Shown here piece after piece: positions 35,306-46,323 of a DNA stretch of 64,000 nucleotides (within the stretch, counting starts at the first letter, position 1; every line of letters begins with the position of its first letter). A program made the translations under genes and the position numbers. The notes beneath the pieces were generated by a model, which worked only from the letters and a program-made list of their open reading frames with translations, was not told the origin of the DNA and did not search any database. Location: NCBI RefSeq assembly GCF_008727925.1, contig NZ_VTWT01000004.1:248001-312000 (forward strand). Reading direction: 5' to 3'. The stretch comes from Adhaeribacter soli. Its GTDB lineage: Bacteria; Bacteroidota; Bacteroidia; Cytophagales; Hymenobacteraceae.

Positions 35306-38300
35306 ATGCCAGCCATGTCAAACTATACCTTCCTGCCTTGGGTAAGGAAGGGCCTTGCCAACTATATCAGCAGTTCAACTTCCCCAAGTGCGCCTAGTTC
35401 GGTACCAAGGCCAGTTGTTCCCGTTAAAATCAACTTCGAGGCCCAGAACTCAAATGAGCCGAATCCAGTAACGCCTAAGCCGGAAGTTACGGCTGAAATT
35501 CTCGGACCAGGAGATGTTTTAGGGATAAACGCAAGTGCTATAATTAATACCAGGCCGAAAGCAGAAGTACAAAACTTTGAGCCTTACTTATTGGCTGCAA
35601 TTGAGTTTTACGAAGAAGATTTTCCTTGGCGGTATACTCCGTTCAATCCAGCTAAAAATACTACCGAAAGACTTACTCCTTGGTTATGTTTACTGGTGTT
35701 GGAAGCTAGTGAATTTACCGAAAGTTTAAATGAGTCAAATGCTAGGGTAGTACGGGTAAAAACTTCTGCCTTACCAAATCCTAACGATATTTGGGCTTGG
35801 GCGCACGTACAAGTAAACAAAAACATAGCAGGTACCTCAGGAACTGGTACTTCAAACAATACTGAGAGCTTTCTCAAAGGAGAGTTAAAAAGTAATGGGG
35901 ATATTGCCTTTTCCCGGATCTTTAGTCCTCGTAAAATGAAGGAATACACTCAATATCATGCGTTTCTGGTACCTTCATTTGAAGCAGGGCGTTATGCGGG
36001 GTTAAAAGTACCAATTCCATCAACAGTTGATTTGGCTGACTTAGCCTGGCCTGATCCAGCTAATCCTCCAAGTAACAGTCCTACTGAAATCGATTTCCCT
36101 GTTTATTATAACTGGAGTTTTAAAACAGGTAAAAACGAAGATTTTGAATTTCTAGCCAGACAGTTAAAACCAACTGCACTTCCACCTACTGATGCTGACA
36201 TTACTGTTGATGTGAGTCACTTGGGTTATGAGTTAACGGTAGAATCATCGGAAACAGTAATAAAACTACCAACCGCCATTGAGCTTCCAGGCACTAATTA
36301 TGTATTTAAAAATCAAACAAGATTATCTGCGGACCCTTTAAACGTCGTCTTAAATAGAAGCTTTAGTTATGTTTTAAATAATTTTATTAACTCAAAACCT
36401 ATTGTTGTACCTCCAGCATATGGAAGGTATCATGCGAATCTAACTGAATTTCCTCCAATAACTCAAAGTTCTGATCCAAAATGGATTCATCAAACAAATC
36501 TTGATTTAAGATACCGGGCTATTGCTTCCGTCGGAACTAAAATTGTTCAACAAAGGCAGGATGAGTATTCCCAGCGGGCTTGGGAGCAGCTTAAAGATGT
36601 GCTGGAAGCAAACCGTAATTTAAAATACATGCAGGCTGCCCTCCAGGCAACAACCAGCCTGCGTGATCAGCACCTACCGGTTTATACCACAAATGGTTCC
36701 ACCAGTGGCTCGACTAACTTACGCATGGCGTCTTCCGATTCAGATCGTTCTGCCTCGGCAACTTCTGCTGGTGTAGAAACCTTAGATGATTATGGCGTGC
36801 AGCTGGCTTATCCGGTGCTTTCCAGAATAAAAGCGGCTGATGGCAAAACCTTGTTTCAAAAATTCCGGGAAGCAAAATTTCCATTAGCAGCCTTAAGTCC
36901 CACCTTCCGGAGAATAAACCGGCCCTTCGGCAAATTCCAGGTAAACCAGGCCGGTTTGCCAAACCGCACCTCGCCGAATGCACCCGGCGATCCGAATTTC
37001 CCCACCCCAAATACCTTACTGGAATCTAATACAGGTTTGGCCCAACGAGATTCCTTGTTATCCTTGTTAAATGATGGTACACTATGGCCTGTACCGCCTA
37101 AAAGTTCTCCATTGCATGTAATGGCTTTTAACCAGGGGGCTCTGCAGAATTTAATTAACGATTTGGAAAGACCAGAACGGGTACCAACTCCGGAGGGCTA
37201 TCCTGAAGTACTGGCACAAGCCTTAGGCGAAATAAATCCGAATATTTATAAACCTGTAAATAAGGATGACGAATTACAACCAGTGGATCTTCAGGACGTT
37301 AAATCCCTGATCATAGAGGCAACTAATCCGGAGCCGGTGTTTCTGGCCAGGGCTAATAAAGCTATTCGTTTTATTCCTCACTACCCGGAAGGCGATGTTC
37401 CGCAGGGTAAGTTAGATACCGGTCCAATTCCTATTAAGGACGACGGTGGCGCTGCTTTCAGGACGAGTGGAGGCATGCAGGCCAAAGCTAGCCTCTCCCG
37501 TTCCCTTCAGCGCATTGCACCCGTTATGGCATACCCTGTCTTCAAAGATGCCATGTATAAGATTTTACAATCCTACAACGAAGACCTGTTCCTCCCGGGC
37601 GTAAAGGACCTGCCTAAAAATATTATTACCCTGATGCAGGTTAATGATCGTTTCATTGAAGCCTTTATGTTAGGGCTGAACCATGAAATGGCTTCTGAAT
37701 TGCTCTGGAGGGAATACCCTACCGATCAGCGCGGCAGTTATTTCCGCCAGTTCTGGGATAAAAAAGACCTGCTCACGCCGAACGGCTTAACCGAAGAAGA
37801 CCTTAAGGATATAAAGCCGATCGATAAATGGGATCCTACAAGTAAGTTGGGTACTAATCATAAACCGGTAGCAGGCAGCATTACGCCACCATCTACAGAG
37901 CCGGATCTGATCCTGCTCATAAAAGGAGATTTGCTTACAAAATATCCAAGCATTGCCATCTATGCCCAGAAGGCAAAAAAGAACTCAACTAATGAGCTGG
38001 TACCAGACCAAACAGGGGAAATGCGTTTTCCAACCCAGCGAGCCGATTTGGGAGATGGCTTAACCATGTTACGTTTCAGCTTGTCGGCAGCGGCTGCAAA
38101 GAGCAATCCGAGTACTTCTAATTTGGGTTGGTTCTTCTTACTGGTAGAGCGCCCGGGAGAGCCGGCATTTGGGTTAGATATTGCCTCATCTCTTAATTTG
38201 GATAAGTGGGACAATTTGTCTTGGAGCCATAATACAGGCCCGCTTAGTGAAAATTACCTAAACCCTAATCTCCAACTGATAAACCAACCAACGCCTCCCG

Positions 38301-38413
38301 CGCCGCCAACAGATAGCGTGCCAGTAGTGGAAAATGGAGCCCACCTGGCATATGCCGTATTCCAGAAACCGGCCATGGTTGCCATTCATGCAGATCAAAT
38401 GATTCCGCATTAA
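35306..38413 (+). CDS. Giant-operon protein A ('FLPW' family, 1035 aa), function unknown
   Basis: The protein begins MPAMSNYTFLPWVRKGLANYI and has a strongly conserved-looking block at residues 89-137 (NFEPYLLAAIEFYEEDFPWRYTP, then ERLTPWLCLLVLE). From memory, the same patterns occur in unnamed proteins of Actinobacteria, Myxobacteria and Bacteroidota, always with the two families encoded downstream; I know no assigned function. There is no signal peptide or membrane helix. Near residues 470-490 is a Ser/Thr/Asp-rich linker. A truncated copy lies at 16317. It is followed by the 2573-aa gene after 116 bases, in the same direction with no terminator. Confidence 0.8.
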   Translation: MPAMSNYTFLPWVRKGLANYISSSTSPSAPSSVPRPVVPVKINFEAQNSNEPNPVTPKPEVTAEILGPGDVLGINASAIINTRPKAEVQNFEPYLLAAIEFYEEDFPWRYTPFNPAKNTTERLTPWLCLLVLEASEFTESLNESNARVVRVKTSALPNPNDIWAWAHVQVNKNIAGTSGTGTSNNTESFLKGELKSNGDIAFSRIFSPRKMKEYTQYHAFLVPSFEAGRYAGLKVPIPSTVDLADLAWPDPANPPSNSPTEIDFPVYYNWSFKTGKNEDFEFLARQLKPTALPPTDADITVDVSHLGYELTVESSETVIKLPTAIELPGTNYVFKNQTRLSADPLNVVLNRSFSYVLNNFINSKPIVVPPAYGRYHANLTEFPPITQSSDPKWIHQTNLDLRYRAIASVGTKIVQQRQDEYSQRAWEQLKDVLEANRNLKYMQAALQATTSLRDQHLPVYTTNGSTSGSTNLRMASSDSDRSASATSAGVETLDDYGVQLAYPVLSRIKAADGKTLFQKFREAKFPLAALSPTFRRINRPFGKFQVNQAGLPNRTSPNAPGDPNFPTPNTLLESNTGLAQRDSLLSLLNDGTLWPVPPKSSPLHVMAFNQGALQNLINDLERPERVPTPEGYPEVLAQALGEINPNIYKPVNKDDELQPVDLQDVKSLIIEATNPEPVFLARANKAIRFIPHYPEGDVPQGKLDTGPIPIKDDGGAAFRTSGGMQAKASLSRSLQRIAPVMAYPVFKDAMYKILQSYNEDLFLPGVKDLPKNIITLMQVNDRFIEAFMLGLNHEMASELLWREYPTDQRGSYFRQFWDKKDLLTPNGLTEEDLKDIKPIDKWDPTSKLGTNHKPVAGSITPPSTEPDLILLIKGDLLTKYPSIAIYAQKAKKNSTNELVPDQTGEMRFPTQRADLGDGLTMLRFSLSAAAAKSNPSTSNLGWFFLLVERPGEPAFGLDIASSLNLDKWDNLSWSHNTGPLSENYLNPNLQLINQPTPPAPPTDSVPVVENGAHLAYAVFQKPAMVAIHADQMIPH

Positions 38414-38529
38414 AACCAGAAAATCTTCCAAGTTTAACCAATTATGGGAAGCGTAAATAACGCTTAAAGGCTGCGCCTTGCCAAAAAGGCGCATAGATAA
38501 GAATTTTAACTAGCTTAAAAAGTAATTTC

Positions 38530-41500
38530 ATGCCAGCATCACTTCTTTCCAATCCTACGGAAATTACCAACCATATTAATAACCAGCTGCAAACCCGCAC
38601 AGCCCTTCAGGCTGCCATCGTAGCTGCCCAGAATAGCATAAACCAAAAGCAAGAAGAATTGAAATTATCCGATTCTGCCTTGTTTATTCTTCAAAACGAT
38701 CGGAATATTCAGCAAGCCAGCTCCATTAATAAGTTGGTGGCAGATCTTTTTTTTAATCTGGACCAGGGAATAAACCTTTTTTACTCTCAAGGATTACTTG
38801 GTCAACCTGAGTATGATGAATACTCAAGGTTTAAAGATCATTTTCAGGATAGGCTAAATGTTCTTTTAGACAAAAGAAAAGGTCTGAATAAACTAAGAGT
38901 AGATTCCATAAATGGGTTTACAAGTGATTTACAAGCTTTACTAAGCGAAAGTTTAGAATGGCTTCAAATGTATTATAAAAACTTCGGACCTAATTGGGGC
39001 GATGAGGTAAACGACTACTTTAGCAAAATTATATATGCTTGGAGTGTACTTCGCTTAGAAAGTATTACGCTGCCTGGTTACAATAACTGTAGTTTCTTAC
39101 CAGTTTTCTATACCGTTTCATCATCTAAAGACCTGTTACTTCAATTCAGAAGCTTTCTGATTCAACAGGCAGGTTTATTTGACCCGAGTGAGCATGATGA
39201 CCTGCTTAGGGAGCTTGATAATTTGGAAAATGAAACAGATAGCATAGCCCAGCGGTTAAGCTCTATTTCTGAATTGACTCCTGATATTATCAATGAATTT
39301 AAAGAACCAATACATAGATGGATCAATCAAATTTCGGAGCTTATCCAAAGATCTATTGATAGAAACCAAGGTAACGATGCTGTTACAAATCCTCTGTATC
39401 ATTTTCACGGTATTTTTTCCAGGTTAGATAGTTACCTTCAAATCATCAGAACTGAAGGCTTTCCGCCTATTCAGGCAGGTGAGTACCTCGAGTTCAGCCA
39501 TCGGACATTCGAATTAATCCTGCAACGTTATATCGGCAGGTTCGAATACTTATTGTCGCAGCTCGAGGCCAATGAAATGGAACTGGAAGATCAGGCACGG
39601 CTTAGGGTTCAGTACTTTTTAACCAGTAAGCTACCTGTTTTAAATGAAATCCTAAGTCGGTTGAGCAAAGATTTTTATCACGACCAACTACGGGTACCGG
39701 CCTCATTTTTCGAAACATTTCAGCATATAGAGGCAGAGTTTAATGAGTTCTTTATTGAGCAGCAGCTTGTCAGTGCCAATAATCAGCAATTGCGTCTCTT
39801 TATGTTTGCAGGGGCAGAAGGTGTCTGGACTTCACTCTCTCAGTACTTTACCACTTTCCTGGATGTCCCTTCTGGGGCAACAATGGCAGAGCTGCAAGTG
39901 CTTTTAAACGAGGAATCACACCAGGAACCGGCTCAAATTGTATTGCAAAACCGGCAAGATCTTAGCCGCTACCGCTCCTTAATAGAACAAGGCTTAGATT
40001 TGATGGTCAATTTAAATCAAGGCATAAATCTCTTTTATTCTCAAGGGACCCTAAGTCAGCAGGAGTATGATGAATATGACGGGTTCAGGCAAACTTACCA
40101 GCCTGAACTTGACCGGCTTTTCATCCAGGTTAATTCGCTAAGTGAGCTTGACCGTGAACAGGTTCTTAGATTTTCTGAAGGGTTAAAAAGCCTCTTTAAT
40201 GGTATAATAGGGTGGATTAATGAGTTCTATGATAAGTACAGCCCTAGTTGGGATCCAGAATTTGCTGGATTTTTTACCAAAATCCATTATGCTTGCCGAG
40301 TAGTGCAGGCTGATAGTTACACGCTCCCTGGCTGCCGGAACTGTAGTTTTGTTCCTGTATTCTACACTGTTGCCGCTTCAAAGGATATATTAAAGCAATT
40401 AAGAGCATTTATTATTTCGCAGGAGCATGCTTTTGATCCTCATGAATTTAATGATCTATTATCATTTTTAACGGATTCAGAGAAGAAGAGGACAGACATC
40501 GAGGAAAGGATTGCACAAGCATTTTCTGAGAATCGAGATTCTAACGAAATAAAGGAGGAATTTCATGGCTGGGTAAATCAATTATTAGAGATAATTAATA
40601 AAACCATTGAAGTAAATTGGGGGAAGGATCCGATTACTGAGCCATTAAAGCAATTGGGTGAAATTTTCTCAGGGTTGAATAAATACCTGGAAATTATCAG
40701 GTCTGATAGTTTTCCGCCTACTAATGCTGAAGAATACAGGCAGTTCAGCTTCATGACATTTGAACTGATCCTGCAGCATTATATAAGTCAGTTTGAGAAC
40801 CTCCTGCCACTGGTTGAAGAAAATGGAATGGACTTGGAAGAGCAAGCCCAGCTAAGATTGCATTACTTTTTAACAAATAAGCTGATTGTTTTAAAAGAAA
40901 CCCTGGAGCGCCTAAAAGCTGATTTTTCAAATGGTCAACCTTGGGTACCAGCTTCTTATATTGAAACGGTGCAGCAAATAGAAGCAGAACTGAATAGCTT
41001 CTTTACCGAACAGCAAATCAGAAATGCTGAGCATCAACGCTCCCCAGCCTTCCTTTTTACAGGAATAGTAGGTAGTAGGATTTCGCTTTTTCAGTACTTT
41101 ACTCTCCTTTTGGATGCCCCATCATCTGAGTTTGAAGTACTCGTAATGAGCCTCACGGCAGATATCGCCGCTTTGGAATACCAAATCACTTCTTATCAAA
41201 ACCAAATCAATGAAATAAATAAGGATCTGGAAAGCTTCCCGCAATACACAATAGGCAGCTTTAAAGACCTGTTACCAGTCCTCTTAATGCCCGTAAGGAT
41301 TGAAACTAAGTTTGTGAATTTAGGGGATGACCGGGATAGGGAAGACCGGTATAAACTACGCGTTCGGATTTACCCTGACCAGATTTCAGTAGACAATCAT
41401 GAAGAAGCCCTAACGGAAAATGAGATTCTTGCCGGTAAAGCGTATTGGGAGGATTCTATCTCGATTTACCTCGCAGAAAGAAGTACAGACAGTAACTTCC

Positions 41501-44500
41501 ACCGTTTGGCTGCCTGGCGCGGACTATTGTCTATGTATACAGCAAATCGTGCCGCCTGGATTGTACGCATGACCCAACCGGTTAACTTAGAAGAGTTCCG
41601 GATTTATTCAACAAACCAGGAATATTCCGGCAGCGGTACACCCAAGGATATTGATCTGCCTACATTACAATTTTCAGAAGTTAATCAAAAAAGCGGAGCC
41701 TGGACTCAGGCTGCTCTTGCCTCCGCTCTTCCGGAACAGTTTGTTGTCTCGCTCTATAAAAAGGACTATTCCCTTACTGAACCGGGGGTACCCAAAGATA
41801 TATTTAGCATGTATTTGGATGGAAAAAGCATGCAAAGTGCTGAAAATCCAGCTGCTCCTCCCTATGTACCAGGTCCAACTGCAGAACTTGAGTTCAGGGA
41901 TAATATAAAAAATCTTACGACGGAATTCCTAAAGCTTTCGAAACAGGTGATCGGGCGTCCGGTAAAACCGGATCTACAGGTTGGTTTGGATCCCCAACGG
42001 ATGCTTAATCCAGAAGAATCTGCAAGCGACTTTGAGGAAGTGCTGGATGAACATGAAAGCCCGGTGGGCAAACTGACTATGGATCCGAACCTTAAATGGA
42101 TGACGGATTTTGAAGAGGCCATGGAAGTCGGGATGGGCATTGAGGTTCCCATAACTCCTGCGGAATGGGAAGAGGGAGCTGAATTTAGCCGCCTGGTAGT
42201 TTTAGGCATTCGTTCAAAAGAAACCTCCGAGCAAGGGGCCGCTTCTTTGCACAACCTTCTGGAAAACCATGTTTATACGGATGGATTGCGCCTTATTCCG
42301 CAGGGAACTCCTACCAATAATACCGATAACCTAGATTCCGGTTTTAGTGTTTCTGATAACCGGAATCCGGAAGAAACTTTTAAGATATTTTTAGGTGAAC
42401 CCTTATTTACCCGTGCAGAAAATGAACTGTTAAAATCTGACGGCCAACGTTTAAGTGAAGTTCTGGGATTAAGCCCTTCTCTCTTTCAACACGCTCGCTT
42501 TAGTAATTCAAAGGATATAAGTGAAGCGAAGGTGATGAATGCCAGCCTTTGGCCGGCAACGCTTGGTTACTTCATGGAGGAAATGATGAGGCCTGTTTTT
42601 TCTTCCGACGCCATTGATAATACCAGGGAATTCTTCAATCGGTATGTACAAGGAAGGGGATTCGTTCCGGCTTTTGGAGTTGGTTCCCTACCGTACGGGA
42701 TTATGCCAACGACAAGGTACTCTGCCTGGCAAAATAAAAACCGTGAGGATGCCTTTCAGGAAAGGCTTTTAGCTACCTTTAAAAAGCTTAATACCGTCTG
42801 GACGGAGCGACTGAATCAGGTGGTAAGATATCCGGCCTTTGCCTACCTGGAAGGAAAACACAATCCGGCCGGGCTGGAAGGAACTAACCTGCTTTCAATT
42901 ATGGGCAAAGAGGCAACTTCCGGCTTATTTGAGCATAGGTACATAATCGGGACAGACTACTATGTTTACTTAAAGAAGCTTGGGCCCCTAATTACCCAAT
43001 ATACTGGATTGGATTACAATATTCGTTATGGGGATATTTTAATGACCGATCCTATTTTTAAGGATTCTAATGGCAAACTAATTGTAAATCCGCGGTTAGA
43101 GAAGTTTGAGAAATTTTCACCTGGCTTATTCGATGAAAAAACCATAACCGATCTTGGTCTAACTCCCCGAATTTTTGATTTTATTTTCCAGGAAGGCTAT
43201 AATCAGTTGATGCGATCCTTTAGTGATGACCCATTAGCAGAATTATCGACGGGTATCCTAATTGATGATGCTCCTCTGTCTGAAAAGCTGTCCCTTTCTA
43301 AAGTATACGATAATACCAATTACATTCATTGGTTATCAGATATCCATAATAACTTCGATAATATTCGCAGGGAGATTTTTAACGGCGAGATTAACGAAAA
43401 AACGCAACCAAAAGCGCTGCTGTACTACATGCTACGCCAGGGCTTGATGCTGCAATACTGGGATACAGCAACCAAGATGGACAGTTCTAAGCGGATGCAA
43501 GAAATCGAGTTCTTTAATATGGGAACTAAGCCAGATCTTTCTCGCTGGGATTTGCTTTATGATAAAGGAGCATCAGGCCAAATGATTTATGAGGAATTAG
43601 AAGAAGCTGCTAAACAGCCTTCACATCCTGATCTAAACATTAGCAGGTTCGCAGCTTATCGTGAACAAATGGGGTTATTAAGTGAATTGCCAACAGCCCG
43701 GTTAGAGCGGCTATTTGCGGAACACTTGGACCTTTGTTCATACAGGCTCGATGCCTGGCAGGCAGGTTTAGTACAGCAGCGCCTGGAGGAGAACCGGCAA
43801 GAAAAAGCTGAAGGAATTTATTTAGGAGCCTTTGCCTGGCTGGAGAATATTACCCGATTCGGGGACAATCGCGATAATTCAGCACAGATTGATACAGAGG
43901 AGAATCTATGGGAAGATCCGGATAATATGGGCTTTATCCATGCTCCTTCAATTACTCAGGCTACTGCTGCTGCAGTGTTGCGGCACGCGTATAAATCCCG
44001 CCAGTTCTACTCTTTTATGCCTTATGGAAACCGGATGGCAGTTAACCTGTCTTCTGAGCGAACCCGCAAGGCTTTAAAAATAATGGAAGGCATCAAAGCT
44101 GGACAGTCGTTAAGTGCTTTATTGGGCTACCAGTTCGAAAGGGCACTACATGATGCCTATGTACCTAATGTGAGTTTATCATCTTTAGACCAGTACATAG
44201 CCTGGTTTAGAAGTAAATTCCCTCTCAGCAATGATAAAAATTCTTTAGTTGAACCGGATCAGAATGTTACCCCAGAAGAAGAAGCTTTCGCACAAGAAGT
44301 GATCTCAGCCCGGGATGTAACAGACGGGCTCCAGTTGGTTGAAAAATACTTTAAATCGAAAAAACAGGCCTCATACGGAATAGATTTCACAGGAATTGAT
44401 ACCAGTGATCGACCTACTATAATAAAAGAGATTGAAAAGTTAGCTGATACGGTAGATGCCATCAGTGACCTGGTGACTGCTGAAAGTATTTATCAGAGCG

Positions 44501-46251
44501 TGCAAGGAAATTATGATGCTGTAAATGCTTCCATGGAAAGTATTGCAAAAGGTAAATTCCCGGTTTCGCCGGAAGTTATCAATACACCCAGAACAGGAAC
44601 CTCTCTAACCCACAAGGTTATTGTTCAGCTTCCACAGCCTGGCAGCACTTCTGCTACAACGGATCCTTGGCAAGGCTTTAATATAAATGCAACGCCCCTT
44701 TCAAATGCAGAACCGGCGCTAAATAGTTGGCTTGCCGGCTTAATTGGTCCGCCTGATCTTGTTAAGCTAAACATCAATTATGAGACTACCCGGGAGGAAA
44801 ATCCTCAAATGCACGGCACTCTTTCCTGGACGCTGGTTGAACTAGGATTACAGCCGCTTAACCTGCTGCATTTGCTGGATGAGCGGGCGCTTGAACCAGG
44901 CTCTTCCTTTGATAATTTCGTTCGTCTTACGGTAGAAGCAGAGTTAATGGACAAACAAATTTATAAGGATGCAAGCTTATTACCAGGAGATATTTTGACA
45001 CTTGGTTATGACTACAGCATAAGGCCAGAAGATGGTAAATCACTAGCCGAAATGGTTACTTTATTCAGCAAGGTTCGGAGCCTGCTAAATGGTAGCCGCC
45101 CTGTAAATGCATTGGATCTGGTTCGCAATGAAAACCAGAATCTTTCGGGCCCTAACCCGGAAGGGTACATCTTTGGTAATTTAAGCACCCGTGCTGAACA
45201 AGTTAAAACTGGTCTTAATTCACTCACTACCCGCCTGGAGGCTGAACTAAATTCGACCGCTTCCCCTAGAGTAGAAGTAGTATTTGGCTTGCTAAAAGAA
45301 GCAGCTTCTTACAATATTCAGGAAGCCATAATTGCGTCTAGTTTTAAAACCTTAGAGGAAATACTTCCAATTGCCAAGGTTGTATTTACCATTATTTCCA
45401 AGCGGATTGCCAATGCGACTATAGCTTTAAATAAAGGTAATAGCCTTGAAGCTTTTGACGAGGCATTTAAGGCCATGCTGGGGGGCAGCTTTAAGGTTGT
45501 TCCGCTTTATGAAGGAACGACCGAGAATGATGAACAACTTATTTCAGGTTTGGAAAACAGCTCACAAATGTTACCTAGCAATCTTCTGGCTACAGCCGTC
45601 ATGGAAGAGTGGTTGCAAGGCCTGGCAGTAGTAAGAGACAAAATGGATGCGCTGGAGAAAGTGATGATGATGGATACGATGCTGCGGATTTCAGAAGATG
45701 AATTTGGGCCGGAAGCATTAATGAAGCTTACACCAGTTCAGTTACCTGTTAGAATTGTAAACGGAAGTTATCAGGATAAATGGGTGGGAATAGAGTTTGG
45801 CGATAGTTATGTTCCTGAAGGTGATAAGTTATCATTAGTGATGCTTTCGCCAGACAATTTCCAAGCTCATAACCCAAATAGCGGATTGGTAATCGATGAG
45901 TGGTCTGAAATAATTCCGAACAGGGAAGAAACAACATCTGTTGCTTTCCATTATGATCAACCGAATAATGAAGCACCACAAAGCCTGTTGCTGGCTGTTT
46001 CACCTACATTAGGCGAAAATGGGGGAGCTTGGAAATGGGAAGACCTACTGGGAGCCGTGAATGAAAGCCTGGACATGGCTAAAAAGCGATTGGTGGACAT
46101 TGACCATTTATCATTTACGCATCTGAGCCCATTCCTGCCAGCAATTGTAGCCCCGGTGTCCCAGTTTGCGACTACTATTTCTTTAGACTACCGTCGTTCC
46201 ACAACCCAAACCCATTATCCTGAAACCTTACTGGCACCAACGCCGAGGTAA
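38530..46251 (+). CDS. Giant-operon protein B ('LETKF' family, 2573 aa), function unknown
   Basis: The first 900 residues consist of two tandem helical units of about 418 residues each, followed by a coiled-coil stretch. The family core then begins with LPVLLMPVRIETKF near residue 913, RVRIYPDQISVDNHEEALTENE near 936 and AWRGLLSMYTANRAAW near 995. Later conserved parts include LPTARLERLFAEHLDLCSYRLDAW near 1720, GFIHAPSITQATAAAVLRHAY near 1800 and GYQFERALHD near 1865. I recall these motifs from unnamed proteins of several phyla. No signal, membrane helix or catalytic motif is seen. Its size and repeat structure suggest a scaffold or structural component; that is inference. Confidence 0.8.
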   Translation: MPASLLSNPTEITNHINNQLQTRTALQAAIVAAQNSINQKQEELKLSDSALFILQNDRNIQQASSINKLVADLFFNLDQGINLFYSQGLLGQPEYDEYSRFKDHFQDRLNVLLDKRKGLNKLRVDSINGFTSDLQALLSESLEWLQMYYKNFGPNWGDEVNDYFSKIIYAWSVLRLESITLPGYNNCSFLPVFYTVSSSKDLLLQFRSFLIQQAGLFDPSEHDDLLRELDNLENETDSIAQRLSSISELTPDIINEFKEPIHRWINQISELIQRSIDRNQGNDAVTNPLYHFHGIFSRLDSYLQIIRTEGFPPIQAGEYLEFSHRTFELILQRYIGRFEYLLSQLEANEMELEDQARLRVQYFLTSKLPVLNEILSRLSKDFYHDQLRVPASFFETFQHIEAEFNEFFIEQQLVSANNQQLRLFMFAGAEGVWTSLSQYFTTFLDVPSGATMAELQVLLNEESHQEPAQIVLQNRQDLSRYRSLIEQGLDLMVNLNQGINLFYSQGTLSQQEYDEYDGFRQTYQPELDRLFIQVNSLSELDREQVLRFSEGLKSLFNGIIGWINEFYDKYSPSWDPEFAGFFTKIHYACRVVQADSYTLPGCRNCSFVPVFYTVAASKDILKQLRAFIISQEHAFDPHEFNDLLSFLTDSEKKRTDIEERIAQAFSENRDSNEIKEEFHGWVNQLLEIINKTIEVNWGKDPITEPLKQLGEIFSGLNKYLEIIRSDSFPPTNAEEYRQFSFMTFELILQHYISQFENLLPLVEENGMDLEEQAQLRLHYFLTNKLIVLKETLERLKADFSNGQPWVPASYIETVQQIEAELNSFFTEQQIRNAEHQRSPAFLFTGIVGSRISLFQYFTLLLDAPSSEFEVLVMSLTADIAALEYQITSYQNQINEINKDLESFPQYTIGSFKDLLPVLLMPVRIETKFVNLGDDRDREDRYKLRVRIYPDQISVDNHEEALTENEILAGKAYWEDSISIYLAERSTDSNFHRLAAWRGLLSMYTANRAAWIVRMTQPVNLEEFRIYSTNQEYSGSGTPKDIDLPTLQFSEVNQKSGAWTQAALASALPEQFVVSLYKKDYSLTEPGVPKDIFSMYLDGKSMQSAENPAAPPYVPGPTAELEFRDNIKNLTTEFLKLSKQVIGRPVKPDLQVGLDPQRMLNPEESASDFEEVLDEHESPVGKLTMDPNLKWMTDFEEAMEVGMGIEVPITPAEWEEGAEFSRLVVLGIRSKETSEQGAASLHNLLENHVYTDGLRLIPQGTPTNNTDNLDSGFSVSDNRNPEETFKIFLGEPLFTRAENELLKSDGQRLSEVLGLSPSLFQHARFSNSKDISEAKVMNASLWPATLGYFMEEMMRPVFSSDAIDNTREFFNRYVQGRGFVPAFGVGSLPYGIMPTTRYSAWQNKNREDAFQERLLATFKKLNTVWTERLNQVVRYPAFAYLEGKHNPAGLEGTNLLSIMGKEATSGLFEHRYIIGTDYYVYLKKLGPLITQYTGLDYNIRYGDILMTDPIFKDSNGKLIVNPRLEKFEKFSPGLFDEKTITDLGLTPRIFDFIFQEGYNQLMRSFSDDPLAELSTGILIDDAPLSEKLSLSKVYDNTNYIHWLSDIHNNFDNIRREIFNGEINEKTQPKALLYYMLRQGLMLQYWDTATKMDSSKRMQEIEFFNMGTKPDLSRWDLLYDKGASGQMIYEELEEAAKQPSHPDLNISRFAAYREQMGLLSELPTARLERLFAEHLDLCSYRLDAWQAGLVQQRLEENRQEKAEGIYLGAFAWLENITRFGDNRDNSAQIDTEENLWEDPDNMGFIHAPSITQATAAAVLRHAYKSRQFYSFMPYGNRMAVNLSSERTRKALKIMEGIKAGQSLSALLGYQFERALHDAYVPNVSLSSLDQYIAWFRSKFPLSNDKNSLVEPDQNVTPEEEAFAQEVISARDVTDGLQLVEKYFKSKKQASYGIDFTGIDTSDRPTIIKEIEKLADTVDAISDLVTAESIYQSVQGNYDAVNASMESIAKGKFPVSPEVINTPRTGTSLTHKVIVQLPQPGSTSATTDPWQGFNINATPLSNAEPALNSWLAGLIGPPDLVKLNINYETTREENPQMHGTLSWTLVELGLQPLNLLHLLDERALEPGSSFDNFVRLTVEAELMDKQIYKDASLLPGDILTLGYDYSIRPEDGKSLAEMVTLFSKVRSLLNGSRPVNALDLVRNENQNLSGPNPEGYIFGNLSTRAEQVKTGLNSLTTRLEAELNSTASPRVEVVFGLLKEAASYNIQEAIIASSFKTLEEILPIAKVVFTIISKRIANATIALNKGNSLEAFDEAFKAMLGGSFKVVPLYEGTTENDEQLISGLENSSQMLPSNLLATAVMEEWLQGLAVVRDKMDALEKVMMMDTMLRISEDEFGPEALMKLTPVQLPVRIVNGSYQDKWVGIEFGDSYVPEGDKLSLVMLSPDNFQAHNPNSGLVIDEWSEIIPNREETTSVAFHYDQPNNEAPQSLLLAVSPTLGENGGAWKWEDLLGAVNESLDMAKKRLVDIDHLSFTHLSPFLPAIVAPVSQFATTISLDYRRSTTQTHYPETLLAPTPR
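38740..41130 (+). repeat. Tandem internal duplication inside protein B
   Basis: Unit 1 (about 38740-39880) and unit 2 (about 39995-41135) encode parallel series of motifs at a period of about 418 codons. Examples are QGINLFYSQG, YDEY, TLPG with NCSF and PVFYTV, FRSF/LRAF, FELILQ, and SLSQYFTTFLD/SLFQYFTLLLD. The units have diverged clearly at DNA level, so the duplication is old. Confidence 0.88.
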
Positions 46252-46323
46252 ATTGGAATGCATGTGGAAGCATTTATTTTGATTAAAATTCTCAAATATT
46301 AGTTGAAGTTAAAGATTACTTAT

